Shown here in pieces: positions 9,133-16,820 of a stretch of 64,000 nt of DNA. The first letter of the stretch is position 1; the number at the start of each line of letters is the position of its first letter. Both the position numbers and the translations under genes were made by a program. Below the pieces are notes generated by a model that was given only the letters and a program-made list of their open reading frames with translations, made no database searches and was not told the DNA's origin. The DNA comes from Gammaproteobacteria bacterium (GTDB lineage: Bacteria; Pseudomonadota; Gammaproteobacteria; Competibacterales; Competibacteraceae), in NCBI GenBank assembly GCA_024235095.1, contig JACKNC010000001.1, forward strand, positions 434,001 through 498,000, given 5' to 3'.

Positions 9133-10380
9133 TTAGTGATTATTCTCTAACAAATCAGCAAGTAATTTCGTTCGGTTGCGTCGGGATGCGCTAGTTGCCT
9201 GCTCCAGGCGTGGCCTGAGTGCGGTTCCAGTTTCTACACCGCCCAGAAAGCTTAGCAGAACTTTGGCAATCTGTTCAGAAGAGTCAAGGCGCGCCAGATA
9301 ACGATAACCCGCCTGTCGCAAGACCTGCGCAGTATCGCCGGCTGGATCGGTCAAACCCAGGATCGGCCGGCCCGCACGCAAGTATTCATACAGTTTGGCC
9401 GGAATTTGATCATTGCAATTCGCCGCCTGCAAAACCAACAACCCATCCGCTCGCAGCATTTCCTCCAGCGCCTCACGGTAAGGCAGAGGCGGCGCCAGCT
9501 CAATGACATCAGTAATCCCGTACTCCACCGCCAAACTTCTCAGCTCATCATCATGCGCTGTAGCGCGTAACCTCAGGATAAAGCGCGCTGGACTCAATTG
9601 CCCTGACTTCAACAAAATGCCGATACCTTGAAATAACTGGGTCGGGTCACGCTCGCTCGGATAAACAATGCCGCTATGCAGCAGGGTAATTCTGCCCGGA
9701 TGTAGCGGCCCCTTGGTTTTAGCGCTGGCATCCAAACCGGCAAAACTCTCTTCATCATAACCGTTCTCGACCAACGCCAAGCGCTCGGACGGTATCGCTG
9801 GATAGCGCTGGCCATAATAACGAATCGCCCCTGGCGAGGTAAACACACAATAAGCAGCTCTCTGGAAAGCGGTCTCTTCAATTGCCTTGAAAGACTGCCA
9901 AACCTTTGGATGTGCCGGATAACCCTCTTGCGCCATGGGATCGCGGAAATCAGCTACCCAGGGCAACCCGGAACGCTGATGCAAAATCGCCCCAATCTGA
10001 TGAGCGGTTGCAATTGGATACGTAGACCATAGTACAGCAGGCTGATAGCGCTGGATCAACCGCAGACCTGCCGCGACCGCACCCCAGCGCCAGGACATCC
10101 AGCGATCCGGTCGCGCCAGAAATCTCGGATAGCGGCCACCAATGCTCAAATGGCGGGCTGCATCCAGTGCAAACGCTCGATGCACTACTACATCCTCTGG
10201 CACCTCCAGCAACAAATCGTTGCTGGTCCGTTCATAAGCACGGGGATGCGCGGTCAACACGATCGGTTCCCAGCCAAAGGTTGGCAAATGCTGGACAAAG
10301 CGCAAGGTACGCTGAATCCCACTGCTACCAGCTAGCGGTGGGAAGTGGTAAGCGATCATCAAGATGCGTTTTTTTCGCAT
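9133..10380 (-). CDS. Glycosyltransferase family 4
   Basis: A 415-residue protein is predicted from the ATG at 10380 (MRKKRILMIAYHFPPLAG). An upstream in-frame ATG at 10434 adds 18 charged residues before the conserved first strand and is unlikely. The N-terminal acceptor domain (YHFPPLAGSSGIQRTLRF) and the donor domain with GLLVLQAANCNDQIPAKLYE and YLRAGRPILGLTDPAGDTA place it in GT4 with the Glyco_trans_4 N-terminal domain. The segment QAANCNDQIPAKLYEYLRAG replaces the classic EX7E region, as in many wcfI/wbpX-like enzymes. It likely extends the repeat unit at the cytoplasmic membrane. An ISL3 remnant separates it from the amidotransferase gene upstream. Confidence 0.85.
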   Translation of the reverse strand: MRKKRILMIAYHFPPLAGSSGIQRTLRFVQHLPTFGWEPIVLTAHPRAYERTSNDLLLEVPEDVVVHRAFALDAARHLSIGGRYPRFLARPDRWMSWRWGAVAAGLRLIQRYQPAVLWSTYPIATAHQIGAILHQRSGLPWVADFRDPMAQEGYPAHPKVWQSFKAIEETAFQRAAYCVFTSPGAIRYYGQRYPAIPSERLALVENGYDEESFAGLDASAKTKGPLHPGRITLLHSGIVYPSERDPTQLFQGIGILLKSGQLSPARFILRLRATAHDDELRSLAVEYGITDVIELAPPLPYREALEEMLRADGLLVLQAANCNDQIPAKLYEYLRAGRPILGLTDPAGDTAQVLRQAGYRYLARLDSSEQIAKVLLSFLGGVETGTALRPRLEQATSASRRNRTKLLADLLENNH

Positions 10381-10439
10381 ATCACGGTTGCCTGCTTCGA
10401 CTATAATTTCACCCTCTTCCTTGCTCCCCAGCATCCGCC

Positions 10440-10607
10440 ATGAAGGCGAAGAACATGAAAAACACCTATTTAAATCGATTCCTGTACACGCTCAATGATT
10501 GGAAAGATTCCATATTAAACTACTTCATGCATCGCGTGAAATGTGCAGGTTACGGTTTTCACAATTTTGCCAACTTTAAACAGCGAGTGCTGATCAGCTT
10601 CGCCTAG
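10440..10607 (+). pseudogene. C-terminal remnant of an ISL3-family transposase
   Basis: The plus-strand frame encodes 55 residues including LNRFLYTLNDWKDSILNYF, then directly AGYGFHNFANFKQRVLISF. In intact ISL3-type transposases, as I remember them, these two blocks flank a stretch with the TNxxxEGxN motif carrying the last acidic residue of the DDE triad. That stretch is missing here, so there is an internal deletion of roughly 15-17 codons besides the loss of the N-terminal ~85%. The fragment lies on the opposite strand to the surrounding cluster. I see no terminal inverted repeats. The ATG at 10440 is probably not a real start. Confidence 0.72.
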
Positions 10608-10699
10608 CTCCAAAAGAACCCTCGAAGAACCACATTGGAGCACAATTTTCTGGTCGCCGCGGGTAGCGACGCTGCCTGCTAGTGGGATTAGCGAAGGCT

Positions 10700-12529
10700 T
10701 CACTGTATGGCGTTGTGCGTATTTCCCCGCAGCCACAACTCCAGCATGGTTAGAATCCACACTAACTCTCCGTAATAAGCCGCATGTACCTCTCGATGCA
10801 TCTGGCGCGCCTGGTCAAGAAACGCCGGCTGGAACCAGTCGCGCTGTTTCAGAGAGTCCAGAGCGTCATCAGTGATCGCCAGCAAGCGCGGATCGGAGCG
10901 GGTCCAGACCCCGAACGGCAGACCGAAACCGTGCTTTTTCTTATTGATGATCGTATCGGGCAAGAAACCGCGCACCGCTTCCTTGTAAAACCAGCGTAAG
11001 GTCATCCCACGCAGTTTTTCAGCGGAAGGAATCCGGCACGAGAGCGCTACGACTTCGTCATCCAGCAAGGGATAGGCGATCTCGACCCCAGCCAACCGGC
11101 AAGCAGTGTTAATCTTGACCAGATCGTTGTCATGTAGCGTGAAATGCCAGTCCAGATACAGCATCCGGTTCAGATCCGAGGCATCCCTGGGCGCGAAGAA
11201 TGCGGCCTGTTTTAATTCCAGCGGCTCCAGGGTACTGACCTGGTTCAAAAAATCCGGGTTGAAGACTTCAATCGGCTCATGGCGCACCAGGAAAGCGTAG
11301 CTGTCCATCCGGTCCGGCAGAGGAATACGGGCCTGTCTGACATAGCTATGCGCCTTGCGGGCCAGTGGGACCGTGGCCAGCGGTTTAACGGCTATCGCCA
11401 GCAAGGCTTGTAGCGCAGAAGGCAAACGTCCGAACAGTTCAAAAATCCCTTGCGTGGCGTAGCGTTCGTTGCCGGCAAACAGTTCATCGCCGCCATCGCC
11501 GCCCAGCAAGCGGGTGATCCCCTGTTCCTTAGCAAAGCGGGCGCAACAGAATGCCGGCAACAGCGAGGAATTGCCAAAGGGTTCATCGGTTATATTGGCG
11601 ATTTGCGGAAGCCACTCCGCCACATCGTCGGGCGTAACGTAGTACTCATGGGGGGTGGTCTGGAAATGGCGCACGGCGGTGCGCGCATAGTCCATTTCGT
11701 CATAACCCGGCGCATTAAAACCGATGGAATAAGTGTGGGCTGGTTGAGTCGCGCGGGCCAGCATTCCGGCGACTGTGGAGCTGTCGATGCCGCCGCTGAG
11801 AAATGCACCGAGGTGTTCCGCTGAAGTCGCGCCGGCTTCGCGCCGAATGACGGTCTCGATGATCTCCAGCATTTCACGCCCGGTCGCGGTAATGTCAATC
11901 GGCGTTTCCGTAAATTCAGGCAGCCAGTACGGCGCCACCTGCACTGCGCCGTCCCGCCATTCGAGAAAGTAACTAGCTGGCAATTTGTGCAGGCCCCGGT
12001 AAATGGTTCGGGGACTCGGAATCATATGGCAGTACAGGTAATCGTAGATCGCCTGTGGATCAATGCCGGCGTCAAATCCGCCAACGTGGGTCAGGACAGT
12101 GGGCGTAGTAGCGAACAGCAGATCGTCTGCTTGCGGCGCATAATAAAGTTGCTCAATACCGATGCGATCAATGGCCAGCAGAGCCGTACGGCGTTCGGGA
12201 TCCAGAATCGCCAGGGCAAACGCGCCGGACAGCTTTTGCAGTGCAGCGGTTCCACAGGTGCGGTAGTCCGTCGCCAATCGACGCAGCATCTCCGGCATGT
12301 CGTTACCGGCGTCAATATGCCGCGCCCGACCCGCGATGGCCAGCAGCAGACCCTGATCCTCCAGAACTTCGCCGCCGATCACTGCACAGCATGCGCCCGC
12401 GACGCTGAGAGCAGCCAGTTCGCGCAGGGGGGGCGTTAATGCAGCCTGAATTCGCTCGACACCCATCGAACGGGCGGGGTTAAAATAGCCGGCAAGGCTG
12501 GAAGCACGACTCAAAAGATTTAAGGTCAT
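10700..12529 (-). CDS. Asparagine-synthase-like amidotransferase lacking the Cys2 nucleophile
   Basis: A 609-residue protein. The C-terminal synthetase domain is intact: the PP-loop SGGIDSS is at residues 245-251, followed by LLGGDGGDELFAGNERY and later KKKHGFGLPFG. The N-terminal glutaminase-like domain is recognisable (LSGAFALAILDPERR, then AIDRIGIEQLYYA) but starts MTLNLLSRAS; the usual Met-Cys-Gly, whose Cys2 releases ammonia from glutamine, is absent and no internal MCG could replace it. The enzyme may therefore use free ammonia or an amine, or take its nitrogen from a partner. In polysaccharide loci, relatives probably amidate sugar carboxyls (inference). ATG overlaps the stop of the upstream stub by 4 bp (ATGA), with AAAGG as a possible ribosome site. 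Confidence 0.8.
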   Translation of the reverse strand: MTLNLLSRASSLAGYFNPARSMGVERIQAALTPPLRELAALSVAGACCAVIGGEVLEDQGLLLAIAGRARHIDAGNDMPEMLRRLATDYRTCGTAALQKLSGAFALAILDPERRTALLAIDRIGIEQLYYAPQADDLLFATTPTVLTHVGGFDAGIDPQAIYDYLYCHMIPSPRTIYRGLHKLPASYFLEWRDGAVQVAPYWLPEFTETPIDITATGREMLEIIETVIRREAGATSAEHLGAFLSGGIDSSTVAGMLARATQPAHTYSIGFNAPGYDEMDYARTAVRHFQTTPHEYYVTPDDVAEWLPQIANITDEPFGNSSLLPAFCCARFAKEQGITRLLGGDGGDELFAGNERYATQGIFELFGRLPSALQALLAIAVKPLATVPLARKAHSYVRQARIPLPDRMDSYAFLVRHEPIEVFNPDFLNQVSTLEPLELKQAAFFAPRDASDLNRMLYLDWHFTLHDNDLVKINTACRLAGVEIAYPLLDDEVVALSCRIPSAEKLRGMTLRWFYKEAVRGFLPDTIINKKKHGFGLPFGVWTRSDPRLLAITDDALDSLKQRDWFQPAFLDQARQMHREVHAAYYGELVWILTMLELWLRGNTHNAIQ

Positions 12530-12684
12530 TGATTAAAACCTTTAAAGACCATATCGCTGTCAAACACTGTCGCTAGACGAGGAATAAAAGCGGTCTTGTC
12601 AATATAGTAACGATCCTGAGTACGCACCCGCACAAAGTCGGCAACGCCGTAGGGAAGCGGCGAGACATTGCGTTTTGTTGTCAT
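12526..12684 (-). pseudogene. Truncated N-terminal stub of an AAA-ATPase-like/PD-(D/E)XK (DUF1703-type) gene
   Basis: This 52-codon frame starts MTTKRNVSPLPYGVADFVRV and contains YYIDKTAFIPRL. That is the signature start of the AAA-ATPase-like family usually followed by a DUF1703 nuclease-like domain in proteins of roughly 500 residues. The frame stops just after this N-terminal block (VFKGFNQ), before any Walker motif, so it cannot be functional as an ATPase. Its TGA overlaps the ATG of the amidotransferase gene, so the stub may now serve as a leader that delivers ribosomes. No good ribosome-binding site precedes its own ATG. Confidence 0.65.
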
Positions 12685-12708
12685 GGTTTACTTTGGCATG
12701 ACTGCTCG

Positions 12709-13475
12709 TCAAGGCAGCACGATATTTATGACGTGATCCCGCTCCCGCGCCATATCCAGCAACTGTTCCCGCAAGACTGCCCGCGCCTCATGATCGCCAC
12801 GCACCAACCGTACCTCACCAGGTAAGTGGCTTATCCGTTTCACAAAATTGAGAAAATCGCGCTGATCGGCATGGGCGGAATAGCCGCTGATGGTATCCAC
12901 ACGGGTGTGGATGGGATAACGCTGACCGTCCAGATCCACCCAGCCGCCGTGCGGGCCATATTTCTGAATGGCGTACCCCGGCGTTCCCGCCGCCTGATAA
13001 CCGACCAACAACACCTGATGGCGCGCATCACCCAGCATCGCTTTCGGATAAACGACCCCGCAGCTTGCTGCGGGGTATTAAAAGACGATACTACGCAGCA
13101 AGCTGCGAGGTATGTATCCCGAACGAGAATCAAGGCTTCATCGCAAGTGAAGCCGACCTTGAGCGCATCTTCAATCACCAGAGGCAGTAGCTGGGCCGAG
13201 GGTTTGGAGCAGAGAATTGATCCCCGGAAGCCGGCGGCCAACAGATACGGCAGACGACCAATATGGTCGATATGGACATGAGTGACGATCAGCGTGCGCA
13301 CGTCAGCGACCAGAAAGTCAATGCGATGGCGCTCCAAATCGCTCCCATCGCTGGCTTCCTCGCCCTGGAACAGACCGCAATCCACCAACAGCGCATGGTC
13401 GGCGTCGAGTTGCAGGCGGTGACAACTGCCGGTGACGCCCCGCGCGCCGCCGTGATGGGTAATTTGCACAGGCAT
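12709..13475 (-). pseudogene. Broken beta-CASP-type metallo-beta-lactamase-fold hydrolase
   Basis: The 5' part (from ATG 13475) encodes a typical metal-dependent RNA-processing hydrolase start: GGARGVTGSCHRL, DCGLFQG and THVHIDHIGRLPYL (the HxHxDH zinc motif), up to the block LPLVIEDALKVGF. The 3' part, in another frame from about 13050, encodes the family's end: PKAMLGDARHQVLLVGYQA, SGYSAHADQRDFLNF and the terminal block RLVRGDHEARAVL. Some 180-200 residues expected between them (most of the beta-CASP domain) are missing, and the frame shifts at the junction, where a REPIN-like double palindrome sits. The protein should be non-functional. Confidence 0.82.
13053..13115. repeat. REPIN-like pair of inverted palindromes at a gene-deletion junction
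   Basis: Two imperfect copies of one palindromic unit face each other. The first is 13056-13075 (CCCCGCAGC, loop TT, GCTGCGGGG; a perfect 9-bp stem). The second is 13091-13110, with core CGCAGC, loop AA, GCTGCG. GGTAT follows the first unit (13074-13078) and also follows the second (13109-13113); the 18-base spacer carries AAAAGACGATAC. Paired inverted REP units are the form mobilised by RAYT transposases in gammaproteobacteria. No other copy was noticed in this window, so dispersal across the genome is assumed. Confidence 0.65.
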
Positions 13476-13558
13476 AGGCGGATGATGAGTTCGATTGAAT
13501 GGTCAGGAAATCATCTTAAGGGATTTTACAACGGTTCACACCCATCATCACAGATCGT

Positions 13559-13595
13559 TGTAGCTCAGATGAAGCAAAGCAGAATCCAGGCTACA
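13559..13595. repeat. Imperfect palindrome resembling a dispersed intergenic repeat
   Basis: The arms TGTAGCTCAGAT (13559-13570) and ATCCAGGCTACA (13584-13595) are inverted copies with two mismatches around GAAGCAAAGCAGA. The form (GTAGCC-GGAT-GAAGC...ATCC-GGCTAC) is like short repeats scattered through many proteobacterial genomes. It lies in the 227-bp gap between the broken hydrolase and the Uma2 gene, which otherwise holds only a 16-codon plus-strand frame at 13645-13695 (MVAILERNRVTPCEFE) vaguely like the start of another Uma2 protein. Confidence 0.45.
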
Positions 13596-13702
13596 ATCCT
13601 GACACCTAACGCCTGGCGCCTGAAACCTTTACAGGAAGTTGGATATGGTTGCAATTCTGGAACGAAACCGCGTTACTCCATGCGAATTTGAGTAAATCAC
13701 TA

Positions 13703-14527
13703 CTACGGTTCAATTCCCAGCGCCCGCAAGCGCGCCATTAATTGTTCAGCCCGTTGCCGCTCCTGCTCCATACGCTGTTCGACTTCGATCGCCCGCTGTT
13801 CGGCTTCGATCGCCCGTTGTTGTTCGCGCCGCACCAGCTCCGCCCCGGTGGGAATCAGTTGTCCATCGCGCATCATCCAGCGCAGCCACAGACCGGTTTC
13901 CCCTTCGTACTCGCCCTGCCACACGGTCAGACCCAGGCCCACCTGCTCCAGGATGCCGCCGACCTGCTCGATATAGCCTTGGCTCAGACCATGAAATTGA
14001 TAAATGCGTAGCACCCGCTCGGACAGCCGCCGCCAGGGATCGAAAATCACGTAATATTCAATACCAATAGCGGCGTATTTACACCGCTTTTCGACCTCCT
14101 CGCCACCTTCTCGGTTCGAGACAATCTCCACCGCAACCAACGGCGGTTTGCCGTCCTGAACCCAGACAAAGTAGGAACGGTTGGCTTTCTGGCTTAAATC
14201 CGGCCCCAGACCAGGAATATCCAACGCCAGCATCATGTCGGGAACGACCGGCGGTTGGCGCAGCGCATGGAACAGACCGACATTGGCCATGGCCAGGAAG
14301 GGACGATGGTCGGGCGCGCATGCCGGGGGATCGGTCCAGGCGGTATAAAGCGGCTCGGTTAATAACCGCTGCTGCTTTTCCGAAAGAACGTTATCCACGG
14401 GCGTATCGTCCTCGGTCACCAGAGATTCCATCTCGCGCTCGGTCATGGCGCGCACTTCCGCCAATTCTTCTTCCCAGTCCTCCAGGCGCCGGAGTTCCGG
14501 CATAGGGGTTGTCACTGTCGCGCTCAT
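13703..14527 (-). CDS. Uma2-family (DUF820) PD-(D/E)XK nuclease-like protein
   Basis: A 274-residue protein. The central part has the Uma2 fold signature: a conserved Asp in DMMLALDIPGL, then VWQDGKPPLVAVEIVSN with the E-x-V/I-S motif, KRCKYAAIGIEYYVIFDP, and LTVWQGEYEGETGLWLRW. The C terminus is a heptad-like coiled coil built from repeats of RAIEAEQ/RAIEVEQ and ends in MARLRALGIEP, as is usual in this family. Uma2 proteins are abundant in cyanobacteria and some proteobacteria and often multiply in genomes. Their biological role is not established, though a nuclease active site is predicted. The gene stands alone between gene debris and tRNA-Ile2. Confidence 0.85.
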   Translation of the reverse strand: MSATVTTPMPELRRLEDWEEELAEVRAMTEREMESLVTEDDTPVDNVLSEKQQRLLTEPLYTAWTDPPACAPDHRPFLAMANVGLFHALRQPPVVPDMMLALDIPGLGPDLSQKANRSYFVWVQDGKPPLVAVEIVSNREGGEEVEKRCKYAAIGIEYYVIFDPWRRLSERVLRIYQFHGLSQGYIEQVGGILEQVGLGLTVWQGEYEGETGLWLRWMMRDGQLIPTGAELVRREQQRAIEAEQRAIEVEQRMEQERQRAEQLMARLRALGIEP

Positions 14528-14646
14528 TCATTGCATCCTCGGGTCATGGCCTTCCTCGGTATCGGGATCAATCCGTCTAAGAGCAGCGCGAGTGGCGCTG
14601 GATCAAGCGGGGAGCGGCGTGGTCACCGATGCCTCGGTGACCGTGT

Positions 14647-14722
<76 letters not shown>

Positions 14723-14766
14723 GAAACATCAAATTTTAACTCTAATTCTTCACTGTCGCCAGCCGG

Positions 14767-16740
14767 TTACTCCAAATCCAGGAAACTGCGCAACTGTTCG
14801 GAACGATTGGGATGGCGCAGTTTACGTAAAGCTTTGGCCTCGATCTGACGGATGCGTTCGCGAGTAACGTCGAACTGCTTACCCACTTCCTCCAAGGTAT
14901 GATCAGTAGGCATGTCAATCCCGAACCGCATGCGCAACACCTTCGCCTCGCGCGGCGTCAAGGTAGCCAGCACCTCGCGGGTCGCTTCGCGCAAGCCTTC
15001 GACCGTAGCTGCGTCTACCGGCGACATAACGCTGAGATCCTCAATGAAATCGCCCAGATGCGAATCCTCGTCATCGCCTATTGGCGTTTCCATCGAAATA
15101 GGCTCCTTAGCAATCTTCAGCACCTTGCGCACTTTGTCCTCGGGCATTTCCATGCGAATAGCCAGTTCTTCCGGCGTCGGTTCACGGCCCATTTCCTGGA
15201 GCATCTGCCGGGAAATCCGGTTTAGTTTGTTGATCGTCTCAATCATATGCACCGGAATACGGATGGTCCGGGCCTGATCGGCAATCGATCGGGTAATCGC
15301 CTGGCGAATCCACCAGGTCGCATAGGTCGAGAATTTATAACCGCGCCGGTATTCAAATTTATCCACGGCTTTCATCAAACCAATGTTGCCTTCCTGGATA
15401 AGATCCAGGAACTGCAAACCCCGATTGGTGTACTTCTTGGCAATCGAAATCACCAGCCGTAAGTTCGCCTCGACCATTTCCTTTTTTGCCCGCCGCGCTT
15501 TGGCTTCGCCGATGGACATGTGGCGGTTTATGTCCTTGATTTCATGCACTGATAATCGCGCTTCCTGTTCAATCGCCTGCAAATGGCGTTGCGCCTCTCG
15601 CACCTTCTCGCGACAAACAGCCAGAGCCACCGAATATTTCCTGTCTGCCTGGATCTGTTCATCAATCCAGTCCAAGCGGGTTTCATTCTGTGGGAAAGTC
15701 GTGATGAACGTTTTACGCGGCATCTGCGCCTTGCCCACGCAGAGAGACATGACTTGTTTTTCATGGGTGCGGATGCGTTCGGCCATCTCATGTAGCTTGG
15801 CAATCAATTGATCGAGGGTTTTGGGCACGAGCCGGAGTTCCAGAAAACGTTCGCCCAGGTGCTGGCGCAGCGCTTGGGTCTGCGGATCCTGAATACCCCG
15901 TTCATCTACGCTGGCCAAAGTCTGTTCAAACAGCGCGCGCAGGTCAATGAAACGACGAGTGGCCTCTTCTGGATCAGGACCGCTCTCGATCACGGTATTC
16001 TGGGTCCCTTCCTCTCCTTCGCTTTCGTCATCGCCGTCCTCCACTACTTCCTCATCTTCCTCTGGCGTTTCCGACGTTTCCGGCGCTTCCTCCGATGATT
16101 CCGAAACCACTTCCGACGCTGGCAGCGTCTCACTTTCCTCTTGCTCTTCTTTCTTCTTACTGGTTACGTCCGGTTCTTCGCCGATAACCGGTGCGCTCTC
16201 CTCCGGCAGCGGTGGCGCAGGTTCCTCAATATCATTGAAACCGCTGATGACATCGGCTAATCGTGTGCCATTTTCACTGATGGATTCATAAATTTTTAAC
16301 AACTCACCAATTGTCAGAGGATAGCTGGCCAGCGCCGATAGCACCTGGCTCATGCCTTCCTCAATCCGCTTGGCGATCTGAATTTCACCTTCGCGGGTTA
16401 ACAACTCGACGGTTCCCATTTCCCGCATATACATCCGCACCGGGTCCGTGGTGCGGCCAAATTCGCTATCTACTGCCGCTAACGCGGCGGCGGCTTCCTC
16501 GGCGACTACATCATCATCGGCGTTGACCGGATTTTCGTTGAGCAGCAAAGTCTCAGTGTCGGGTACGAATTCATGGACTTCGATACCCATGTCATTGATC
16601 ATGGCAATGATATCTTCGATCTGCTCGGGGTCGACGATATCATCGGGCAAATGGTCATTCACCTCGGCATAGGTCAGGAAGCCCTTTTCCTTGCCGCGGG
16701 CGATCAACTTCTTCAATTGTGACTGTTGCTGCTCGCTCAT
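14767..16740 (-). CDS. rpoD: RNA polymerase primary sigma factor, sigma-70
   Basis: A 657-residue protein carrying every sigma-70 region: 1.1 (residues ~1-60), 1.2 (DPVRMYMREMGTVELLTREG, ~99-118), 2.1-2.4 (LRLVISIAKKYTNRGLQFLD through YATWWIRQAITRSIADQART), region 3 and region 4 (LTPREAKVLRMRFGID, then VTRERIRQIEAKALRKLRH). It directs core polymerase to housekeeping promoters. The non-conserved region between 1.2 and 2 includes a long acidic, Ser/Pro-rich stretch at residues ~171-256, longer than in the 613-residue E. coli protein. It is the last gene of the classical rpsU-dnaG-rpoD operon, 79 bp after dnaG. A short hairpin sits in that gap. Confidence 0.98.
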   Translation of the reverse strand: MSEQQQSQLKKLIARGKEKGFLTYAEVNDHLPDDIVDPEQIEDIIAMINDMGIEVHEFVPDTETLLLNENPVNADDDVVAEEAAAALAAVDSEFGRTTDPVRMYMREMGTVELLTREGEIQIAKRIEEGMSQVLSALASYPLTIGELLKIYESISENGTRLADVISGFNDIEEPAPPLPEESAPVIGEEPDVTSKKKEEQEESETLPASEVVSESSEEAPETSETPEEDEEVVEDGDDESEGEEGTQNTVIESGPDPEEATRRFIDLRALFEQTLASVDERGIQDPQTQALRQHLGERFLELRLVPKTLDQLIAKLHEMAERIRTHEKQVMSLCVGKAQMPRKTFITTFPQNETRLDWIDEQIQADRKYSVALAVCREKVREAQRHLQAIEQEARLSVHEIKDINRHMSIGEAKARRAKKEMVEANLRLVISIAKKYTNRGLQFLDLIQEGNIGLMKAVDKFEYRRGYKFSTYATWWIRQAITRSIADQARTIRIPVHMIETINKLNRISRQMLQEMGREPTPEELAIRMEMPEDKVRKVLKIAKEPISMETPIGDDEDSHLGDFIEDLSVMSPVDAATVEGLREATREVLATLTPREAKVLRMRFGIDMPTDHTLEEVGKQFDVTRERIRQIEAKALRKLRHPNRSEQLRSFLDLE

Positions 16741-16804
16741 GACCTGTTCACATGCTGGATGGGTAAAAAACTCAAACTAATAATCATACCATGAAATTTC
16801 CATT

Positions 16805-16820
16805 ATCCTTATAAAAGGAT
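16805..16820 (-). terminator. Small hairpin at the dnaG-rpoD junction
   Basis: ATCCTT, loop ATAA, AAGGAT (16805-16820) forms a perfect 6-bp stem that overlaps the dnaG stop. It has no long U tract on the minus strand. A processing or stability element is as likely as a weak attenuator. Confidence 0.3.

Noticed and set aside
13645..13695. 16-codon frame resembling a Uma2 start
   Set aside because: Too short to support; noted only as possible debris.
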